NCBI GenBank assembly: GCA_015179125.1
Contig: WHVA01000251.1
Span: 91,995-155,994 of the forward strand
Length of the DNA: 64,000 nt
Direction: 5' to 3'
From: Gautieria morchelliformis
Taxonomy: Eukaryota; Basidiomycota; Agaricomycetes; Gomphales; Gomphaceae
Positions 1 through 12,676 of this stretch are shown here, in pieces. Positions within the stretch are counted from its first letter, which is position 1. The number at the start of each line of letters is the position of its first letter. Under the pieces are notes generated by a model, which was not told where the DNA came from, made no database searches, and saw nothing but the letters and a program-made list of their open reading frames with translations. The translations under genes were made by a program, and so were the position numbers.

Positions 1-3000
1 CATTACTAGTGTGATGACCGTGTTCAAAGTAGTATGCTTTGATGTTACCACTCTGCCGTACTGTTAGTCCCTTAAAATTCACACCCTCAAGCCACAAAAG
101 CTTTGTGTATTTTTCGTGTCCAGGGGTGGCCAATAGCTTCATATAAATGTGTCTGTATAGACGGGCGTGCCGGATGGCAATGCATGCGAACGTACTACGT
201 GGCCACTGGCTGCGGTGCTCTGCGCCCATCTTTCCTGGGTAAATACTCAATGCTTACTTTCGAAATCTGTTGAGCCGGGGAGCTGTACGTGGTGCTTGCT
301 ACGATTCTGTAGTTGCGATTTGCGTCTGTAAGTACGTCCCTTGGAGTTGCTTTCCGAGTGACGGTGCGGGTGGGCGGGTTACATAAACGATATATGGTTG
401 AATGTCGCGTGATAGTCCACACCAGGAACGGAATTCGAAATGTATAGAGAATTCACCATGATTGCCAATTGTCCACAGCATCATACTTACGCCAATATAG
501 TTGGACTTGTGACTTGTGACTGTACCCGACAATATAGACTCCAGCGGGGACCTCGCGCTAAGTAGTAGATACTGATAAGTTTAGAATAACGGGAGAACCC
601 TTGCTGATATTAAAGGCCTAGAAGCAATGCGAGCGGAAGAAGACTGCACACCAGGCCTGGGCTCAAGAAGCAATATCAACCATACTGTCAACTCTGTTTA
701 CTTCAGTACTTATCACGCCCTGGCCTGCTAAGCATTGCCCGCGAATGTAACGGGCAGGCCAGCGGTCCGGTCAGATTAGTGCGAGGATCCTTGCCGACAC
801 CATAAACCCGGAAGTGGGTGCGGGGTAATTGAAATAAGTACAGGGAAGGACACAGGTATGTGTCCTGGCGTTGAATATTGAAGACTGATGGAACTGTTGT
901 TTTTTGCTACCGATATTATTAGCTCGACTGAATTGAAAATATTAGGCACACCATTCAGTTGACCTAACTAATATCTATTGGTAGAGAGTCCCGCAAGCCT
1001 GGGGTTTGAAGTCTGCTAGTAACCCAAAAGCGACCGTTGACGGGCGCGTAGGGAGTTTTGCGGGGGCTATGGGATTGCGAGAAGTGACGGTGCGCTCGTG
1101 AGCCGTATAGGTTTGGGTTCGACCAACTGTATGTGCCGCGAGAACAGAACAGGGCCGCAATACTGGGTTGGACGCCTATACAGATGTAAGTATAAAGTTT
1201 CTTGAACGAAGAACGAAAACAACGACAAGAGACTTAGGAGTTACATCTGTCAGCACGTGCTTCCAAGGCTTGTAACTCCATGTATAGACTCACTGAGGCG
1301 CCAAGTGCCGGAAAGAAGGATACATAATCTTCTATCTCCTTTCCGTTGCATATTCGCTTGGCATATCGACGCTACGTCGATCTTCCAAGGGAAACCTGCA
1401 TGCGATAGGTGGTGGGGAAATTCCGTGATGGCAAAATTTGAGGCCACTGAGCAGAGTTGGAATATGAATGATCTCGCGACGACGTACTATCTGGCCAGAC
1501 TGTATAATATATATGGGGGGTTTGAAAGGCGTGTCTACGATGCCGCTAGGTTGCTGGCAATGGAAACCCATTTCGGCTTGGTCTACCCGGGTATATCGAC
1601 TCCCGGGCCAGCTAAGTAAACCGTTTTGGCATATCCACGTATCAAAAAATTCTGGCCTTCTGGAATACATCGGAGCTCAAGCCAGAGATAACGTTCGCCA
1701 CGTCAGGAGCTTCCTAGTTGATGAAAAGGTAAGTAATTCATTGCAGACGCTGCGACATGACGGGTCCACCCAATAGTAACGCCAGCATTACCAGCGATTC
1801 AAAGCATCATATTTATATACCACCCACAACGGATGGATTCATCATCGCGTCGGGGGCGCTGGAGGGGACGCCGCATGGAGTTAATCATGTACTCCTGTGC
1901 ACTTGACAGCCCAGAGATACTCCCGAGGCGCTGGGACGAAACACAACTAGCAGCGCTGTCTTCGAAACGAGTGGACAGTTACTGTACCGTAAGATGTATC
2001 ATGGCCTTTCACAGATCCATATTCGGTAAGGTGATGTTCCTGGAAAAGTGAGTGCCAAGCCATGGCATCCACGGTATATTTATCGTCGGATTTTATACGA
2101 AAAAAGCTTTGTTAGATGTAAATGCGTCTCAGTCGATATACAGTCGCATATCGACTAAGACACAATTACTGTGAGGCAATGACAATAATTACATAAGCCG
2201 CACAAAATCGTGCGCAGGCTTCAGGACAGTCAATAAAAACAGAAGCACCAGCAATGCTTGAGTACTGAGTACTGGCAGCCGCGGAAAGCCGTTGAATGCA
2301 CCAGGCTCTCAGGCACGCACAAGCAAGGAGAGTGTTCGAACCTTCGAATTCGCACGTCTACGCTAAGGTGCGTGTGTCATCACGTGACCAATACATAACG
2401 CTAATTTTCGCACGGTAATTTACGCTGATCATTTCACGTGCTTGTGCAACTAGAATCGGCCTGCGCGTTATCGAGACGAGTTACAATAAGTCACTTCATT
2501 CCCCTCCTAGTGACCATTACTCTAATTCAAAAATAGCTTCCCAAATGCCAACTTCCCTTATTTTCCAATTTCCTGGCAGGCCGCACAACTCATAGGAATC
2601 ATATATAAGTAGTTGGCCCAGTCAAGACAGCCTTGAGAATAGACCCTAGAATACTGCATTTGATGTAGGCACGACGAGTCAACTGAGCCGTCACAGTATT
2701 ACTACACTGGTGCAAACCGTCTTCTGCCGAGGGGGACTGGCAGCAGATCCGATTTCCTATCATTCACACAAATCGAGGGCACCCCTCAATTTCGGGTCCT
2801 ATCTTTCCTCCAAGCCAAACACAACAACACCTGTAGTCTTCTAGCACCTTTCCCATATATTATAGGATCATCAGATTTCCCCTCGCCATTACTGTAACGC
2901 CTCCGGCATCTACACTGTCAAACCGTCCCAGGGTTTTGTCTCATCGTCTAGACTAGGAGTACGCTATGACCCGCAGGGTCAGTCTTGTGCTAGGATGTAT

Positions 3001-5119
3001 CATCCTTCTGTGTTAGGCATCAGCCTCCCTAGTCAGGTCCATCTCTCGGCCCTGTCAATGGTCCTCCAGATAACTGCACACTTTCGCTCCGCCGCGAAGA
3101 GTGCTCGGGTGTCCTCTGCTGTAATTCGCGTATCCTTAGACAACTTAGACTGCGGGCAGTAAGTGCTACTATGACTCCCAAGCTAACTGGATGAAGAATA
3201 ATGATTCAGATGCCGGGATTCGTCGCACGCACGCCTCAGAGGGTTGGTTGCAGAATGTGCCTATCCTCATATTCGCGACTGAGGGACTGGCAGTATGTAC
3301 CTAATGACCTGTGCTTAGATCTGTCTCAACGCTAAACATTATATACACAGGACATACGCAACAGCATTTCCGGTGGCCATCCCACCACCCACATTTCTTC
3401 AATGGTATCATTGTGCCGAACTTTCTTCGGGTATGCAAGGTAGACAGGAATGTCCGACACTATGAGGACGGATTCCCTTCAGTTCCATGCCTCGATCCAG
3501 GCATGCTTCGTGTGGCTGTTCGCGCTCGTCTTTATATACCTCGCTCAGGTCTCTTCCTCAAACCGTATCAATCACAAATATTCACCATATTCATCAAGTT
3601 TTTTCACACCATCCCACGGTGCATGGCGAACACTCACTTTCATAACAATGTATAGTTCCATAACGCTGTCAAAAATGGCCCGTAATTCCTACCTCGGGCA
3701 CCAAGTCGTTTACCGATGGTCATGACAGGAGCGGCCGCAAAGGGGAATGTAAGGTACTTCCGCCCATTGGGAATGGTCATACAGGCACACACAGGCACTG
3801 GGATGCTTGCCACGAGGTGTGTTACATCGAAAAGTTGCGTGATTAATAATCACATCGCGCCTGATGCGAGATATCTCATGTAATTTAAAGCTATTGCACT
3901 GCGGCAGTTCTCTACTCTCGTCTGGAAACCTGGATATTAATCCCGAAGATGGTTCAATCTCGCCCAGAGTATACAGCTGACAGGCACACCACTGCAACAA
4001 CCACGTCTAAACCTGGCAATTCTGTATTGGATATACACGCCCGTCTGAATCTCACGACCATCTACTTTGTATCTTACTGCTAGACGCTAGACTTATGACC
4101 TTGCGCGCCGCGGCTTGCTAGTCCCTGTTGACGTCTTTTTCTCAAGTTTATGCTATGAGTTTCTATCATCCCGGGCCTCTTGTCGGAAGCTTACAAAGAT
4201 AATGTAGCCCTCCTATCCCACCTCGGGTCTGAAACGAAGCTGAGTCCGGAAATGTCATCGGGAGGGAGTTCCCCTGACATGGCCTTCAATTATTGGCATG
4301 TGCGATCATGTGCGTATCCGTTGTTAGAATAAGAGAGACGCGAGTAAGAACGATGCAATGTATATGGGGCGTTTGTCCTGTGAGCTCGTTGGGGCAAACG
4401 GATAGTTACATACATGGAGTGTAAAGACTTATAAATGTTTTAGGAACAAAAAGGAAGGTAGAACAATAAGAAAAAGCGAGGACAAAGGGCACGCAAGCCT
4501 TTGATTACATAAGCGGAAACAACGCGTAACCAGCTTGTTATAATTCCAACATCCGTTCCTCCTCTTCCAAAGACAGTTTAACTTTCATAACAAGTATTAT
4601 CCCACCCCATAGCCATATTCCGGGTCACCCACTCATTGTCCTACTCGTATCCTTCACTATGCTCCCCAAGCTGCTCTAATCACTGGCACGATATCACCAA
4701 ATACGAAGGAAGCTGAATCCGGGTACATGGCGCGCACACCTCAAGGGGCGACTGTCTCCTGTCCTATTTGTGGGATGGAATATTTCACTCACTCGGTGGT
4801 CGTGTGCACGCGTGTGCAATATTTTCAACATGCAAGGAAAAATACTGTGACGAAAGTTGAGATTGTCAAGTCTGAAATTCTGGACGAGTCAAAACTGTGG
4901 TTGCACAAGTGGTACTATCACCGAATGCCACTCATATCCTGTAGTTACATAGGCTTAAGCAATCCCACCCTTTCCGTATCCAGAACGTCGACACTCCAAA
5001 TGGATGTAAGTGGTGCTACTCCCATGCACAGACATTACTCTTCAATCACAAAGTCAAACCCATCAAGGCTCACGCTGGAGGGTGTTAGAGTAACGCTATA
5101 TGGGAGGCGGTGTATGATC
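1..5119. other. Stretch with no recognised gene
   Basis: I see no protein family, RNA gene or long exon chain here. Open frames on both strands are short (at most about 180 codons), lack recognisable motifs, and do not join through plausible splice sites. The last 400 bases run into the 3' flank of the NOD-like receptor gene; the open plus-strand frame there is antisense to its ankyrin repeats. Diverged or non-coding genes cannot be excluded. Confidence 0.5.
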
Positions 5120-7310
5120 CTAGTCTTTTCTCGCTCCATTGCGTACCAGCAGTTGAGCAACCCCATGATGACCCTCAGACACTGCCGCCTGGAGCGCATT
5201 GCCATACTTGCCACCTTGCACATTAACATCTGCCCCCTCTGCCAGGAGCAGCTGGACAATGGCATGATGACCCTCTGACGATGCCGCCTGGAGTGCATTG
5301 CCATACTCACCGCCTTGCCCATTGACATCTGCTCCATTGCCCAGGAGCAGTTGAACAATAGCATGATGACCCCTTGATGATGCCGCCTGGAGCGCATTGC
5401 CATACCCCCCACCTTGTGCATTGACATCTGCTCCTTCCACCAGGAGCAGTTGAACAATGGTATGATGGCCCCATAATGAAGCTGCCTGGAGTGCATTGCC
5501 ATACTCGCCACCTTGCACACTGACATCTGCTCTCTGGTCCAGGAGTAGTTGAACAATGGTATGATAGCCCCCTGACGATGCTGCCTGGAGTGCATTGCCA
5601 TACTCGCCACCTTGCGCATTGACATCTGCTCCCTCTGCCAGGAGCAGCTGGACAATGGCATGATGACCCCCTGATGATGCCCCCTGGAGTACATTCCCAT
5701 ACCAACCACCTTGTGCATTGATGTCTGCTCCCTCCACCAGGAGCAGTTGAACAATGGTATGATAGCCCCCTGACGATGCTGCCTGGAGTGCATTGCCATA
5801 CCGGCCACCTTGCGTATTGACATCTGCTCCCTCTGCCAGGAGCAGCTGGACAATGGCATGATGACCCCTTGACGATGCCCCCTGGAGTACATTCCCATAC
5901 CAACCACCTTGTGCATTGATGTCTGCTCCCTCCACCAGGAGCAGTTGAACAATGGTATGATAGCCCCCTGACGATGCTGCCTGGAGTGCATTGCCATACC
6001 GGCCACCTTGCGTATTGACATCTGCTCCCTCTGCCAGGAGCAGCTGGACAATGGCATGATGACCCCCTGACGATGCCCCCTGGAGTGCATTCCCATACCA
6101 GCCACCTTGTGCATTGACCTCTGCTCCCTCCACCAGGAGCAGTTGAACAATGGTATGATCGCCCCTTAATGAAGCTGCCTGGAGTGCATTGCCATACTGG
6201 CCACCTTGTGCATTGACATCTGCTCCCTTGTCCAGGAGCAGCTGGACAATGGTATGATGACCCTCTGATGATGCCTCCTGGAGCGCATTGCCATACTGGC
6301 CACCTTGTGCATTGACATCTGCTCCCTTGTCCAGGAGCAGCTGGACAATGGTATGATGACCCTCTGATGATGCTGCCTGGAGTGCATTGCCATACCAGCC
6401 GCCTTGTGCATTGATGTCTGCTCCCTCCACCAGGAGCAGCTGGACAATGGTATGATGACCCCCTGATGATGCTGCCTGGAGCGCATTGCCATACTGGCCA
6501 CCTTGCGCATTGACATCTGCTCCCTTTTCCAGGAGCAGCTGGACAATGGTATGATGACCCTCTGATGATGCCTCCTGGAGCGCATTGCCATACCAGCCGC
6601 CTTGTGCATCTGCTCCCTTCTCCAGGAGCAGCTGAACAATAGTATGATGACCCTTGAATGATGCTGCCTGGAGTGGTCTGCCATACTGGCCACCTTGTGC
6701 ATTGACGTCTGCTCCCTTTGCCAGGAGCAGCTGGACAATGGTATGATGACCCTCTGATGATGCCCCCTGGAGCGCATTGCCATACTGGCCACCTTGCACA
6801 TTGACATCTGCTCCCTTCTCCAGGAGCAGCTGGACAATGGTATGATGACCCCCTGATGATGCTGCCTGGAGCGCATTGCCATACTTGCCACCTTGCGCAT
6901 TGACATCTGCTCCCTTGTCCAGGAGCAGCTGGACAATGGTATGATGACCCCCTGATGATGCTGCCTGGAGCGCATTGCCATACTGGCCACCTTGCGCATT
7001 GACATCTGCTCCCTTGTCCAGGAGCAGCTGGACAATGGTATGATGACCCTCTGATGATGCTGCCTGGAGTGCATTGCCATACCAGCCGCCTTGTGCATTG
7101 ATGTCTGCTCCCTCCACCAGGAGCAGCTGGACAATGGCATGATGACCCTCTGATGATGCCCCCTGGAGTGCATTGCCATACCAGCCACCTTGTGCATTGA
7201 TGTCTGCTCCCTCCGCCAGGAGCAGTTGAACAATGGTATGATGGCCCCTTAACGAAGCCGCCTGGAGCGCATTGCCATACTCACCCCCTTGCTCATTGAC
7301 GTCCGCTCCA
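5120..7310 (-). repeat. Array of 22 near-identical 99-bp ankyrin repeats
   Basis: Coding tandem array inside the NLR gene. Each unit is 33 codons with the consensus start GGxYGNALQAASS, then GHHTIVQLLL and GADVNAQ. I count 22 units. Most differ only at a few positions: W/Q/E/K/R after GG, S/E/G after AASS, and the pair before GAD (DK, EK, VE, AE). One unit near 6600 lacks two codons (GADAQ instead of GADVNAQ). Two consecutive two-unit blocks near 5680-6070 are almost copies of each other, showing expansion in pairs. Confidence 0.93.
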
Positions 7311-9891
7311 TTTTCTAGAAGATCCCGGAATACTATTGCTAAACCAGCCTCTGACATGTAATAGATAGGAGCAGATTTCGTCGAAAACCGACCTGCACAA
7401 AGCTCTAGCCATATCGAGTACATTGTACTCTCGGGTTGTAGAAGATGCATGATCAGCCGGTGCAAAGTCGGGTCATCATCGTTATCTGGTTGAGTATGGC
7501 GAATCCAGTATTTAGCCGCATATGAACATAATGGATGTAATATCCGATTATCTCGGCTTATGCCGTGCTGGTTGAATTGCAGTAAGTAGGTAAGGCATGT
7601 TTTGGCAATGAACGTATTAGCCAGTTTCGTGTCGCAGTGATAGAACGACAATTCTGAGCTGGTACGTAGGGATTCCGAGACCAAATATTCACGGACGGAG
7701 AAATGCGCTAGTGTGAGTCCTGTGACCTTTCCCTGGGCGGTCAGACCTTCTGGGTAATAGATTGCTCCGTCTACGTCTGTAACCGTGACCAGGCCGGAAC
7801 ACAGGGTAAGGATATCGGATGGATCGTCAAAGCGCCGATCTGGGTCAAATAGGGGTCCATTTTCGCTATCAGCATCTGTGGCAAGCACCTCCACAGACTC
7901 GCGAAGTGAAACCTTGCGGGCTGAGAAAGCGAGCCATTGTAACAGTTTCAGAGCATCGTCTCTATTGTCCCCATCGATGTCCAGGAGAATCCGATCATAC
8001 GTCTCGTATAGGGTCTTTGGTAGATTCCTGAGTGCCTTCTTGAGCTCGTGCGGAGATCGGCACTTTCGTAGGGCATCCAGCTGACAAACAACCCATCGAA
8101 ACCTGGCAGTCCAGTTGGCAACAACCTTCGGAAAGGTGAAAGGACCACATACATTCCATGCGCGCCATCAATCAACGTAGTTTGAATCATTTCCTTCTTC
8201 TCTGCCGAGTATTTACTGAGCCTGTCATCATCCTTAAGTTGCCTGGACACATAGACTCGGATGTCGCTGTCTACGAGACCTTCGTCCATAGATACCTGAT
8301 GTGAAACCAAGTCCCGCAGTGATTTTTCGATGTCTTGCTCGTATCGACTTGTTGCTAGAAGGCGCAATGTGTCAAAGTTCCATCCGTGGATTTCTTTGAT
8401 CAGCTTCAGAAATTGATGTCGGTCTGGACATTCATCGAGAGCATCGAAGATAATGTACACGTTCTTCTCGAAAGTACCAATGATGGACTTGAGCGTTGAC
8501 TTGAGCTCCTCTAGAGATGGCGATTCTTGACCATTCTTTTTGTCAAATAGTTGGGCCAGATAGTTAAAGGTCGTGGGAGCGGTCTTGGTGCTTTTCAAGG
8601 ACAGCTGTTTGATCAGCGCACGAAGGAGGCTGTGCGAAAATCGAAGTAAAAGAATGCGACTGCGAGTGAGGGGTCTGATGTGCAGTGATGAGAGATCTCT
8701 CTTATGATGGTAGAGCTTGATGGACGCATTGGTTAGCATGGTACCTAGATATCCGAAGACAATTGAAGTGTTTACCATAAGATAGTCTTCCCCGCGCCAG
8801 CTGTGCGTGCTTATCAGGGGCGGCGGCGATCATCAATAAATAGAGAACATACCTTTGCCATGAAGCCATAAAAACGACTCGGGCTGGCTTTGCCATTCAT
8901 GGAAGCTTTCTCCCTGCAGAAACCACGAGCCGGTGTGCTCCTCCCACTCCCTAGTTGCATTCAAATGCTTCGACTCGTAGTCAGGAGCCGCCAGCCACTT
9001 GTAGATATCCTGACGACGCTGGTTGTCACCTGCCTCGAGCGCTAAACGTCTGCAAGCATGATAAGGGATCATTGGCACTCGAGGATAGCCAGTTGAACGT
9101 ACATTTGATCAATGGACAAGGCCTTAACGAGCTGGTGTTCGAACTTTTGCAGGTTCTCGAGAGTCTTATTCACCTCGCCTTGCTTGAATGCATAGACCAG
9201 CGCTTCCTTGCGAGATGCGCGTCCATTCTTTGTTTCTAACTTCTTCGAAAGGCTCTGCAGCTCGTCGTGACAGTCCCTAAGAACACGAGGTAAGCGCTTG
9301 TGATCATTTTTGCTTTCCGACGCATTCCCTGTGGTGTTCCCAGCTTCGGCTGGTAAGGAATCACGAGTTGTCGCAGTGGGGATAGGCATGCCATCTGTGC
9401 GTTCAGAATAGGGATCTGCTGTATTCTTGGGTCCTTTGCGCTTGAGATTCTTCAAGAGGTGTTTTAGGAGACTCGTATGCTCAGTCGGCACAGATTCAGT
9501 GAGTCTCTGGGCGGGTCGTGCCTCGTCCACGCTCTCTGTCACCTCGGGGGACCCACCTGGAATTTGACCGTCATGACCGTCATTGGACATATTGAGCGCC
9601 TTCATCAAAGTCGGCAAACGAGAGAAGACTTGGGCTTGCTCGGCGACGACGAGCTTGTGGAGGTCAAGAAGGACCCCATGTAGTCCGGAGACCTGGTCGC
9701 TGAGTCTCTGCATGTCTTTGGACGCATCCTTGTATGCAGCTCCATACGCGGTGCATTTGTTGATAACGTCTTCGGTGATCTGGACGACGGCGATGACACT
9801 CGCTGAGTGGGTTGATGAGCATCGCAGTTAGAAGGAGGATAAATACAGCTGACTTGCCTGCTACTGCCAGACCTGCCAGAGCTTCAGCCAT
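5120..9891 (-). pseudogene. NACHT-ankyrin NOD-like receptor (NLR), one frame break
   Basis: Fungal NLR: an N-terminal signalling region, a NACHT NTPase and a C-terminal ankyrin ligand-sensing region. Such proteins are thought to act in non-self recognition and programmed cell death. The start at 9891 gives MAEALAGLAVA, the usual opening of this basidiomycete family. Exons I can join are 9891-9858, 9802-9103, 9049-8853, 8800-8776, 8715-8153 and 8102-5120. Introns are 50-60 nt; the first uses a GC-AG donor. The Walker A motif (GKAGAGKT) is assembled across the intron at 8801-8852, and AFFYFDF follows the intron at 8716-8775. Walker B reads YIIFDALDECPDR near 8450. Twenty-two ankyrin repeats end at 5120. 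One defect is visible: near 8632-8640 only 8 nt separate FDF from LLRALIKQLS, where relatives usually have about 8 codons, and the frame changes. This fits a deletion of about 16 nt. The rest of the frame is intact, so loss is recent or is an assembly fault. The nearest LTR lies about 160 bp upstream of the start. Confidence 0.85.
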
Positions 9892-10054
9892 TGCGTCGAG
9901 TCGATGGTTAGGGTGGAAAGTCCAGCGCGCTGCCTCGTGTCGTGGCAATGCCCTTGTGCCGTTTTGGGAAAGAAGGTGTGACAGTCAAGGCGATGTGCTT
10001 CACGTGTCTCGCACAGGCGATATTGGAGGCATCCAGACTTGCACCTGGGCTAAC

Positions 10055-10216
10055 TGTTGCGATTTTCGGGGAGAGAGGACACAAGTAAAGGGGACAGCAC
10101 CGACTTGGTGTTGTGGCGGAGTACAAACGGATAAGTAAATACATGTAAACTACTGCGTATTTGTAAGCTACGCGTAATGGCGGTCACTCGATGCCGCTCG
10201 CAAATCCGGAATATCA
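10055..10216 (-). repeat. 3' LTR of gag-only Ty1/copia-type element
   Basis: A 162-bp sequence, TGTTGC to ATATCA on the plus strand, repeated directly at 12677-12837 with about five differences. It has TG...CA ends on both strands. Because gag lies on the minus strand, this copy is the 3' LTR. The gag stop codon is only about 45 bp away (10262). Confidence 0.85.
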
Positions 10217-10261
10217 ACACACCTCCTCGAGCAGGAGAGAGTCCGAGGCACCTCCTGAAGC

Positions 10262-10510
10262 CTAGAACGCAAAGCCCTCGTCATCCTCTACTCCAGCATC
10301 TGCTACATTGGCCGTGCCACGCCTCGCAGAAGGACAGTCGGACTGGTAGTGGCCCTTACCGTCGCAGTTGTAGCAGGCAATGTCCTCTACGGGCCTCTTC
10401 TTCTTGGCAACAGCAGCGAATGCGCCCTCCATTCGCTCAGTCTCCGACTTGGCTGCTTGGACCTGGCGCACCTCCTCGTTCAATAGGTGAGTGATAACAA
10501 TGTCGAGGGT
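10262..10510 (-). pseudogene. Copia gag, C-terminal part with CCHC zinc knuckle
   Basis: Minus-strand frame that reads LTLDIVITHLLNEEV near its right end. It then runs through a basic stretch to a CX2CX4HX4C zinc knuckle (CYNCDGKGHYQSDC) near 10320-10370 and stops at 10262. It is the continuation of the N-terminal gag part at 11960-12469. Removing the insertion at 10516-11954 with one target duplication joins the two pieces in frame (ADDL to TLDIV). Confidence 0.8.
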
Positions 10511-10515
10511 GAGAT

Positions 10516-11954
10516 TGTTTTGGAACCCTTCAAGACTTTGGTGTTATTGCTAACACTTCAATCTATCAGAATGTGTCGTTTATGAGACTCAAAGAATATT
10601 AAACAATGCTGCAGCACAACTCCTGAAATAATTTAATATTTGTACCTTGGTTGCAATCTGTGTAAAAACTAGTCCAAGTTAATACGGATGGAAGGCAATA
10701 CGTTTCTTAGCAGCACTGAACAATAAACTAAAAGAATGTAGGTTCAAGGACACTATCAGGGTCCAAGCGTATTCCAAAATATAAAGGAATGTACTTAGCA
10801 GGCGAGTTTATAAATGGACTGCCCTAATAATCTACCAGCGCACAGCAATAAAACGAGGGATGAATGAGTTTTAGAAGTGACTGGTGAAAGTCTCTAATCA
10901 GGAAAATCGACTGATCAGATCGTCTCGGGTATTGGAGTGCGAATGGCAAGACTATCAATTGACAGACTCACTCTGTAGAATTACACCTGGAGGATTAGTC
11001 TAGGTGGCTAAGCAGAAAAGTATCTACTTAACAAGGAATTAGACACTAAAGTAAGTGAATAACCCTAGCTAGGATTAGCAGCTTAGTAAGATGCAAGTCA
11101 CACGAGGTCATGTGGATAGAAGATGTTAGATTGCTAGAATGATTATTCAAGGAGGTCAGAATGGCCTCCTTTTATATTGTAAAATACACAGGATTACGTA
11201 AAATGGGGTTCTTCTATCTATTAGGCGAGTGATGTCATAAGTAAATATTTGCACTGCTGAAACACACCCTCGTAACTATTGCGGCGTGTTTGTGCAGAGA
11301 AATAGGAAATAGATAGCCAATCACCTTCCCTGGTTTGCACAGCCTTACACAGCCTTGCACTGCCCTGCACAACCCTACACAGCCGCTATGACATCAAGGG
11401 GCCTATTTGGTGTCGTAGCGTTGCGTTTGGAGGACCCTTCATCTAATAGGCTTTATCAAACCTGCACCCTAGTTTTGGCTTTGTACATCTTTGTGTGACT
11501 TTGTACGCAGCCTTGCACAGCCATGGTTGCTATGATGCAAGTCATGTGCCAGCTGGGTTTGAATTGCACAGGCTTGTGTAAGCGGTAGAGGACACATTCA
11601 GACTCAGTGGCTGAGTTTGAGTGAGCCAAGGTACCGGAGTTGTAGGTGCTTGAGTGCCTGCAACTCCGAGTTTACGGTTCGTAGGAAGCTCCGGTCGGAG
11701 TTTGAAACTGAGCGGCTGTGGCAGAGTTGTGGACGTGTGTGGGTTCATAACTCTGCCTGACAGAATAAGGAGTTTTTGAGCCAGGGAAGCCAAGTTAAAT
11801 GGCGAAAAAATAAGAGGAAATTCAAGGAATATTTGAATAGAGTTCTCCCAACAATAGCCACGTGTATTAGCTACTATCAGCTGGGAAAACAGGGTTTTAA
11901 AGCGATTTTAATCCTTTTTTCGTGAGGCTTTTCATTAGCAACGGTTCCCACACA
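10516..11954. mobile_element. 1,439-bp LTR-like insertion in gag (probable solo LTR)
   Basis: Starts TGTTTTGGAACC and ends GGTTCCCACACA, so it has TG...CA ends and imperfect inverted termini. It is flanked by the 5-bp duplication GAGAT at 10511-10515 and 11955-11959. It interrupts the copia gag exactly at that site. No coding capacity is recognised inside. A stretch near 11340-11390 repeats CACAGCC/GCAC words. Length, termini and 5-bp duplication fit a solo LTR of a Gypsy-like element; a MITE-like origin is less likely. Confidence 0.75.
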
Positions 11955-11959
11955 GAGAT

Positions 11960-12469
11960 CGTCGGCCAGAATGCTGTCGAGTGCGACGATGAAAGTGGAG
12001 TACAATTCTGGGAGCCCTTCAGTGAGTGCAAGAATGACATCCTCATCTATGATGCTAACTCTAGCAGCTTCAAGCTGGAAAGCAGCATTCTTGACGTCAG
12101 AGATCCATGAGACCATTGGCTGGTCGTCGCACTTGCGCATGTAAAGAAAACGGTGGCGGAGTGAAAGGCGTGTGGCAAATCCACGGGCCCAGTGGACCTT
12201 CTCCAGGCTCTCCCAAATCTCCTTTGGGTCCTCATAGCACGTGTGCGGAAGCTGGGATTTGTCGATGTTAAGGATGATCTTCGCGCAGGCAAGCTGTTGC
12301 TTTTTCGTGAACGCACGGACGGCTTTTGAGTTCGGGGAGCCAGTGGGTTGTGTCTCAGTGCCATCCACAACAGATCCTTCTCGACCAGTAGGGCAGCCAT
12401 TACGTAGCGCCAGTTGTTGTAGTTCGTTTCGTTGAGTTTTTCGAAGTGCGGGTCGGGCATGGTGGACAA
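11960..12469 (-). pseudogene. Copia gag, N-terminal part (UBN2-type), frameshifted
   Basis: Starts MSTMPDPHFEKLNETNYNNW at 12469, the usual opening of Ty1/copia gag in fungi. It continues in another frame with VVDGTETQPTGSPNSKAV, then KIILNIDKSQLPHTC, ARGFATRLSLRHRFLYM, SWISDVKNAAFQLEA and LTEGLPELYSTF. The frame change lies near 12368-12376 (between KDL and VVDG). The part ends where the GAGAT target duplication and insertion begin. With the piece at 10262-10510 the product would be about 250 residues, capsid plus zinc knuckle. Confidence 0.8.
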
Positions 12470-12676
12470 AATAGGGTGGGTACACTTTCGGTAGGTGTGG
12501 GCAGAGCTTTCGGTAGGCTCAGATTCAGTGTGCTTTCGGTAGGCGCAGTCGACATGCTTTCACTAGGCATGGGTACGGTCAACGGTCGGTTCGGCATGCT
12601 TTCGTTACGCGTGGCGCACTTCCAGTAGGTGCGACTTTTGGCGGGCAGCGCCTAGACAGATGTTGTGATCCGTTTG

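Noticed and set aside
1468..1776. Pair of overlapping open frames of about 100-120 codons as a gene
   Set aside because: No motif, no splice partners, and overlapping frames on both strands of similar length; not distinguishable from chance.
5035..7233. Long open frames of Ser/Arg/Met-rich text antisense or out of frame to the ankyrin array
   Set aside because: They repeat with the 99-bp ankyrin unit and are shadows of the real frame.
8733..8778. Short minus-strand frame opening MVNTSIVFGYLGT as part of the NLR protein
   Set aside because: It is intron sequence: donor at 8775, branch-like CTAAC, acceptor at 8716. Splicing gives the expected GKTILCSTIIREI instead.
10516..11954. DNA transposon or intron within gag
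   Set aside because: TG...CA ends with a 5-bp duplication fit LTR integration; GT-AG boundaries are absent and the length is far beyond local introns.
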